Positions 20,586 to 27,191 of a DNA stretch of 27,191 nt are shown here, piece by piece. The translations under genes and the position numbers were made by a program. Source of the stretch: Brachionus koreanus (Eukaryota; Rotifera; Eurotatoria; Ploima; Brachionidae); assembly GCA_016987375.1 (NCBI GenBank), contig PJRA01000198.1, positions 549,521-576,711 on the forward strand, given 5' to 3'. Every line of letters starts with the position of its first letter. Positions within the stretch are counted from its first letter, which is position 1. The notes under the pieces were generated by a model. That model made no database searches. It was given only the letters and a program-made list of their open reading frames with translations, and was not told where the DNA came from.

Positions 20586-20622
20586 TCTCACACAAACACA
20601 CACACACACATACACATACACA
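20586..20622. repeat. (CA)n microsatellite
   Basis: An interrupted run of CA dinucleotides with occasional TA or AA units, simple sequence only. Confidence 0.85.
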
Positions 20623-22370
20623 AAATATGCTGGTGATTATAATAACATGATATTTTGTCAATAGAAAAAAAAATGCTTATTTTCAGTTTTTATTTATCTT
20701 TAAAAGAATAGTTGTTGTTGTTGTTGTAGTTATTTTAAAAGAGATTTGTTCAACACCCAGAGGTAAAGTTCGGTTAGAAAAAGAATTTCCTGTAGTGTTT
20801 TAATTAAATTTTGTAAAAAAAAATATTTTAAGAATATTCAAGTCAATTGTTGTATTAGTGTTGCCTAGGGCAAGACTGATAATTACTGAGAACAATAGAG
20901 TATTGATTTTATTGTCCGGGTCATCTGCAATGATGACTCGTTCTAGTTTTTCGATGATACTAATTTTTTACCTTATTTTGAATATTAATAGAATTCTGAT
21001 ACAGTTTGAGAATAAGTTGTGACAAAAAGTAAAAAAAGAAAATAACAAAAAAAAACATTCTATTCTAAAGAGGGTTTAAAAAAGAGATACTTAAAATATT
21101 AGAGTGTTGGATTCTAGTCAGGCCTCGTTTCTAGAAATGTGAATAATGGCAGTTTTTGGATATTTAGTCCGGCATTCGATTAGCAACCATGCAGCTATTG
21201 TCACATAATTATCAGCCAAAGTCAAGAATTTGATTAGCTTATAAACAAAAGAGAGCCAGACTTGTTTCTATTTAGTTGAATAGCTAAAAGCTAATTTAAA
21301 TTTTCGAAAAAAAAATCTACCTGAAAATCTATTTGATAATTCAATTTTTGTTTAAAAAAGAAAAATAAAGAGCTTTACCATTAAGAGTAATTTGATCCAT
21401 AAATTATAATTGTTTATTGTTTTTTTTTTTCTAAAATTAAAATTTTATATTTCTAACCGTGGTGACTAAGGTGGTCTTATGTGCAAACGCTAGCAGTAAA
21501 AAGTTTTTTCATTTTTCTTTTCTTTTTATCAATTTCATAATATATTTTCTCCAAAATCATTCAGGTTTCATCAGAGTTGGAATTTTTTATTTTTTTTGTG
21601 TATTTTGTTATGGAAACAGAGTTGTTGATCATTTATGATGAGATTTCGAAATCAAAAATCTCCAATTTTGTTTCGAGCTGAAACAAAAATTAAGAGCAGT
21701 GTTTTTCTCTAACTAGATTTTACCTGATTTTTTTATTTTATCTTGTCTTGCTCTAATGTGTGACAAGGCATTCAAGTTGAGCAGAAAAATATTAATATCT
21801 AGCATTAAAAATTTATCTAGAGAAAACAAAGCTCTCATCCATAATATGTTTGCTTAGCATTAAAATGTAAACGCTACCTGAATAAGTCGATTTGCAGTCA
21901 TTTTGAGAGCTTAGTAGATAAGAAATCGATAGGCGGCATCTTTGAGAGTTCCATTAGTCTCAAGAGCCATTAGCAGGAGGAAGAATTATCAAATATTTTT
22001 TCAAAGTTTTAAACAAAGAGTAGGCATTCAGGAATGAGCAAAGTAAATATCGAGATACATATATTTATATGTATATTTAAGAGTGGCATATATAGGTAAT
22101 AAATTTATATTATTCTTTTTTCTCTATTTAAATCGATATCCGAACAAGAAATTTATTTTTTAATCAGATTTTAATAGCTTCAAAAACACTTCTTCACTTA
22201 AATATATTAGCAAGCTTTTTTTTTCTTTTCAGGCTTAGAAAAATTTATTTTTGTCTTTTTAATAAAATTTTCACAAAAACTTGAAATTCGTTTTTTCTCT
22301 CTATTTTCAAAAATTATTTAAAATCAACAGTCAACTTAGTCGACTAAAATTGTCTAGTGGCATTTTTGTT

Positions 22371-22387
22371 TCTCTCTCTCTCTCTCT
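22371..22387. repeat. (CT)n microsatellite
   Basis: Short uninterrupted TC/CT run about 550 bp upstream of the PRDM start codon. Confidence 0.8.
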
Positions 22388-22939
22388 TTTTTATTAAGCT
22401 AGATTTATTTTTCGGTTGTCAATGGATTTATTATAATTTATAGAAAATTTTCTCTTCTTTTTTCAGTATTCTTCACATGCTAAAGTGTAATCAAAAATAT
22501 AAAATCTCTACGTTGCTGAAGAAATTTTTTTTTAGTTTAGAATCTACCTGAAAGAGGATCAGCATTTTTAATTAATTAGAAAAATAAAAAAAAAAAAGTC
22601 AAGTAAAATAACTTATCAATCAAATCAAAATTTTCTAATTAAGCTGAAGGCAAATAATCTTTGAAATTCACGCAAAAAAAAAAAATTGATTTTTTCCTCT
22701 TCCTGTGTCCGAGCAAAATGCTAAATTAAACACTAATAAAAAAAAAAAGATGTATAATTAAAATTGTGAGAGAGTTGGCAGAAAAAACTATTTTTGAACG
22801 TTCTTTTTTTTTTTTTTAATTTTTCCAAGTTAGAATTTTATTTCTTTTAATTTTGGCTTTATTTTTTAGATAATTCCGTCCAATTTTGTATATTTTTTTG
22901 TTAATTTATATGTAAAAGCAATCAATAAATCGTCAAAGA

Positions 22940-25900
22940 ATGAGATCTAAGCCGAAAGCAAGAAGAATATCAACAGGTAAGAGCCAATATTGAATTTTAT
23001 TCAAAGAAGCTTTATTTTAATAAAAGACAATAGCTTTGAGCTAGAAGCTAATAAACTTTACTGAATCATATCCATTAAAAGCGACCATAAAGCTTACGTA
23101 CAAAGAAAAACATAAAATTTAATTTATTCAAGCATCATTTTATTGTTATATTTCAATATATACTGAAGTTGACTCAATTCAAAATTGGAATTTGTGTTGA
23201 CTTTGTTTGTTATTTTTTCTTGTCTTTTATTAAAATTATTTGTTTATAAGCTAGCAATCAGTGTGCTCAAAATACTTTTTTTTTAATCGTGTCACCTTAG
23301 AAACCATCTTCATTATTACCTGAATAATCACTCTGATAATGGTATTGAACGAGGCGGCACCGTGTCCTAGAATCGATTTGATCTATTGAATTCTAATTCA
23401 ACAAGTCATGCTAAAAAAATAGCTCTCTTTCTCTCATTTTCTTTTTTTCAATTAACAAATTGAAAACAAGTCTCTAAACGAGACTCAAATTTCAATTGAT
23501 GAATTGAAGTTTTAATTTAGTTTATGATTTTGTTCGATTAGAACGGATTTTAAATAAAACTCTCTTAAGAGCTCTATTCGCACTGAAAACAAATTGTTGC
23601 CCTAGACTCGACGATCTTAACTTATCTTACATTTGACTAAAACAAAAAAAAAAGAGATAAACTCAAGATTGACAAAATTTATCTTGATCTCATTTTAACT
23701 TTTGATTTTTAAATATTTATATTTTTCATTAAAGAAAGTAAATGTATTTCACTTTTTGTTGTTGTTGTGTTCAAGCTGAAAAGGATGCATGCATACAAAC
23801 TCTAGCGTATCTCGACGCTTTATCTCCTAGATAACATTAAGTTGATACTCAAGATTGACAATAAGTTAGAACACTGATTGGTTTATCTTTTGATTAATAG
23901 CTCTCATCCGGGACTCTATTTAAAGTGAACTCACTCAACGGCATTAATTTATTTCGGACAAAAAACTAAGTCCATTGTTGCCATGGCAACGTCATCATCC
24001 GTTAATTTTTTTTGGCTAAATCTAAATAAATTATCAAAAGTGATGAATTCAGGTTATCCTCGGATATTTAGTAATCTATCTCTAGTTTATGGTGCCTCTA
24101 TCTTATCATGGCCTTATTAGAGCTGAAAAGATTTTTAAATCATAAAAGTTTATGAATCCCAAAATATAATAAAATATCCAACTAAAACTAAAAGAAAAAC
24201 GATTATTGGGTGTTTAAGCAAAATTTAAAAGACAAATATTATTTTATCTTCTCGACTAATTCAATTAACTAATTGATATAAACGGATAAAGATGTGTTTC
24301 ACTTAAAAACTAAAAGATAAAGTTAATTTTTATTTTTTATCAACAAAAAAAAATTGTAGAGAAAACACTAAATAAAATTTTATTCCGTTTAAAAAAAAAC
24401 AAGTGATAAATTTATCTTTTAGAAAAACATTTTTTTTTTTTTTTGAAAAAAAAAAATTTGTCATTAAGATTTAGCCTGTGCATACAAAATCAAAAATTGA
24501 ACAGATAATATTTGATTTTTTTTTCTACAAAGATTTAGAATAAATATTTATTAAAATTTTTAGTCAAAACTAGAATCTTAATCTGATTATTTTTTTCTTA
24601 AATTTTAGAGTCTGCTGATAACCATTTGGACCAAGTGAATCACACATCGCCACAAATGACTCAACTAGCAGAAAACATTGTGCCTAGTGGCTTGAAAATT
24701 GAGGATAATTTAATAAAGACAAGTGTTTATTTGGAAAAAGAGACTGTTTTGGAAGATTTTGAAGGGCAGCTAAACGAAAACGCGGTCCTTAAGCAGCCGA
24801 TAGAAGTAGTGGACGCGGACCATGAGATCAAGGGCTGGTTCGAGTTCGACAAGCATCCAAAATGGTTGAATTTGATTAGAAAATGTGCTGAAAACCAGGA
24901 TGCAAATGTGTACGCATTGTATTCGAATAACCATTTGAGCCTTAGAGCTAAATTTGCCTTGGACATCAATACTGAGCTGGTGTTTGATTTCAAGGCCAGA
25001 GCTGATGATGAATCTTATGACACCGAGCCTGAAATGGAATTATACAATGACACTGATATTAACGAAAACTGTGAGGCTTCTAGTGAACAAGAAAGCCATA
25101 AGTAATTTAATAAAATTCTAAGAAATAAAAAATTAATTTTTTTTTTAAAAGACGAAAATATGATGATGAAGAAGACCACGAGTCGGTCAAATCGAACAAG
25201 ATAGCCAAAAATTCTGAGTTTAATTTGAACGAGAACTTGGGCTCTCTTTTACAAAGCAAAAGCGCCCAATTGAGCGACTTTTTAAACGAAGTTCAAAAGA
25301 AAAATACTCAAAATTCAAGTGGAAGTGATTCGGAATCGCGCGCGTTCGCTTGTCCTAGTTGTGGCAAGACGTTCGCCTCGTCCAGCGGCCTTAAACAACA
25401 CATGCACATACATGGAAGTGTCAAACCTTATAAATGCGATGTAATTTAATTAGAAAAAACCAAAAAAAATTTTTTTTTTAAAATAAATTCTTTCTTCAGA
25501 TTTGCACTAAAGCTTATACTCAATTTTCTAATTTGTGCCGGCACAAAAGATCTCACACAGAATGTAAAAATCAATTTATCTGCAAGTATTGTAGATCTCC
25601 ATTTCAATCAGGCAATTCGCTAAGCAAACATGAGTAAGCAAAAATTTTAATTAAAAAAAAAAAAAAATTTATTTAATTAAAAATTTTAATAGGATAACTT
25701 GCCGCAGCAAATATAATGGAAGCGTAAAGGCGAGTCAGCCGAGTCCGAGCTCGATTAGAGACACTAAATTGGAGCCAGCTAAGTCGGACTCGGACTCGGT
25801 GTCTAACCAGTCCATTGGCGATTTGTCGGCTTCTAGTCTGCTAGATATGATCAAAAATCAGCCCAAAGCCAACAACTCAACAAATCAAAATTTCAACCTG

Positions 25901-27037
25901 CTCTTAAATTTGTTCAAGCCGAATTTATGGCAGGGTCAAAATCAGGCCCAGTTCGGCAATTTGGCATTGATGTCACTGATACAAAATTCAGCCCAATTTC
26001 CACTCAGTCTGATTCAGAATCAACTAATAAGCAATTTGTTGAGTGGACGCAATCCGTCATCAAACGAAACCGAGTCCAATTCATCTACACCAAATACTAC
26101 ACCATCGTCGACGCCATCGTGCACCCCCATACCAAACGAGCCTATTAATCTAAGCAATAAACGAGCGTGTGCCGAAGCAGACGCTCCGCTCGACTTGTCA
26201 CGCAAAGTATTCAATCAAGAAGACATGCAAGTGAAAAAATTTGCCAAAAACGATTCAATACTCAACGGCAATGATTTATTTCAGAAGCTAAACGAAGAGA
26301 ACAACTTTAGAAAAAGTGCGAAAGCAAAGAAAAAGTTGAATTCAGCTTTGTTGTCGCCCACATCGCCTAGCAATCAGTTTAAAGAGAACGACTTTGATAC
26401 AGAGGCCGATATTGATGCTAAAGTATTGACCAAGGATAAGCACATATGTAAATATTGTAAAAAGTCGTTTCCTCGGTCCGCCAATTTGACCAGGCACTTG
26501 AGGACTCATACTGGCGAACAGCCGTACAGCTGTATGTTTTGTGAGCGTTCTTTTTCAATATCAAGCAATTTACAGAGACATATCAGGAATATACACAACA
26601 AAGAAAAGCCTTTTAAGTGTCCCAAGTGTCACAGATGTTTCGGTCAACAGACTAATTTGGACCGTCATATGAGAAAACATGATCATGGCCAAGTACCCAA
26701 TTATACTAAAATGGCCAAGAGAAATTTAAAAAAAATTGACTTTCCTATTGACAAAATGGACTCGATCGAGTCAAATTCAGATGAGCTTGTTTCAACCAGT
26801 TTGAACTTGAATTCAAAAGTTGAAAATTTGGTCAAATTTAATCAAAATGTGTCGCATTCTGTCGAGGACGAGGAGGAGATTGAGGAGTACGATGAAGAGG
26901 AAGAGGAGGAAATATCCGAGGAGGATAATGAAGAGATGGACAATGAAGAAGATGAATCTGATTTAAATTCTGTCAAGGCAGAAGAGCTTAGAGAGGCTTT
27001 GAGCTTTAAGGAAAATGATGTGCTTGTTTCGTCATGA
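22940..27037 (+). CDS. PRDM3/16-type (MECOM/hamlet) zinc-finger transcription factor
   Basis: Five exons (22940-22976, 24609-25101, 25152-25440, 25500-25633, 25693-27037) join in consistent phase into 765 residues. Exon 1 encodes [12 protein letters not shown], matching the MRSK.RARKLA start of MECOM and PRDM16, a motif known to bind the NuRD subunit RBBP4. Exon 2 carries a divergent PR/SET domain ([19 protein letters not shown], later [10 protein letters not shown]). Fingers 1-3 (about 244-321) include [28 protein letters not shown] and a C2HC finger ending HEITC, all close to vertebrate sequence. Two CtBP-type motifs follow (PINLS about 468, PLDLS about 483). Fingers 4-6 (about 570-647) include [20 protein letters not shown] and [12 protein letters not shown]. 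An acidic tail ends in EELREALSF, like the vertebrate EEALALEMS end. Much shorter than human PRDM16 (about 1,276). Confidence 0.95.
22977..24608 (+). other. first intron of the PRDM gene (1,632 bp)
   Basis: Donor ACAG|GTAAGA and acceptor AATTTTAG|AGTC, phase 1. It contains a perfect RFX X-box palindrome, an isolated X-box half site (GTTGCC, 23596-23601), and a 14-bp direct repeat actcaagattgaca at 23661-23674 and 23847-23860. No coding exon is evident inside. Confidence 0.8.
23977..23990. promoter_or_regulatory. perfect RFX X-box palindrome
   Basis: GTTGCCATGGCAAC is a full 14-bp palindrome and an ideal X-box (GTNRCC spacer RGYAAC), the site bound by RFX factors, which control ciliary genes in animals. 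It lies in the first intron of the PRDM gene. Binding is inferred from sequence only. Confidence 0.6.
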
Positions 27038-27191
27038 AGAGCTTAGCTATGACAATCAAATTAAAAAAGAAATTATTTTTTTTTTACGTCCAATTTTTAT
27101 CATTTGATATAATTAAAGTATTATCATTGTAAATATAGAATTAAAAATTAAATTCTGATAATTAAATTTAACATTTTAATTGTATCTTTAT

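Larger units (their letters stand above)
18814..22939. other. 4.1-kb non-coding region between MRPS21 and the PRDM gene
   Basis: Lies between two divergent genes and should hold promoters and enhancers of both. I see no coding exon with family similarity. It includes a (CA)n-type microsatellite near 20586-20622, a (GTT)n run near 20711-20726, a nested inverted repeat at 20463-20518, an X-box-like site at 20860-20874 and a (CT)n run near 22371-22387. Confidence 0.5.

Noticed and set aside
25927..26148. 73-residue ORF overlapping the last PRDM exon in another frame
   Set aside because: A shadow of the Asn/Ser/Thr-rich linker; the PRDM frame is supported by conserved fingers on both sides.

Overview
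The window is metazoan nuclear DNA: very AT-rich, with spliced genes (GT-AG introns, most of them 50-59 bp), mitochondrial-import genes, a class A GPCR, and a PRDM3/16-type (MECOM/hamlet) zinc-finger gene. The Nit domain is fused to Fhit, an arrangement known from protostomes such as fly and nematode and absent from vertebrates, so I infer a protostome. Low GC, tiny introns and compact proteins would suit a monogonont rotifer such as Brachionus, but that is a guess.

Layout. 1-2461: a pogo/Tigger-like DNA transposon with 145-bp terminal inverted repeats 143/145 identical; its transposase is damaged by one frameshift and one in-frame stop. 2877-6411 (-): a two-exon peptide-type GPCR with a 2.07-kb intron. 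7053-8669: a transposon graveyard with a tRNA-like SINE head, a LINE reverse-transcriptase scrap, a MULE transposase scrap and two copies of a ~175-bp repeat. 8670-12016: AT-rich intergenic DNA with one copy of a dispersed repeat whose other copy lies in the GPCR intron. 12017-13067 (+): AUH, 3-methylglutaconyl-CoA hydratase, with a 58-bp intron. 13137-17461 (-): nitFhit in six inferred exons, the last intron carrying a LINE 3' end. 17621-18499 (-): ICMT, intronless. 18553-18813 (-): MRPS21, intronless. 18814-22939: non-coding. 22940-27037 (+): a five-exon MECOM/PRDM16/hamlet orthologue including its 37-nt first coding exon.

Relationships. AUH and nitFhit converge with 69 bp between stop codons and interleaved poly(A) signals, so their transcripts should overlap at the 3' ends. 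MRPS21, ICMT and nitFhit lie head to tail with gaps of 53 and about 160 bp and look like a possible trans-spliced operon. AUH and MRPS21 are mitochondrial; ICMT acts in the ER membrane on prenylated proteins; nitFhit is a two-domain metabolite-repair/dinucleotide hydrolase protein. The PRDM gene stands alone with long flanking non-coding DNA, as expected of a developmental regulator, and its first intron contains a perfect RFX X-box palindrome.

All exon joins were deduced by eye from splice signals, reading phase and remembered family sequences; no search or RNA evidence was available. I see no clearly unprecedented system. The best leads are the nitFhit fusion and its domain junction, the possible operon, the reduced PRDM protein and the X-box, and the recent pogo-like element with an AT-hook tail beyond a stop.
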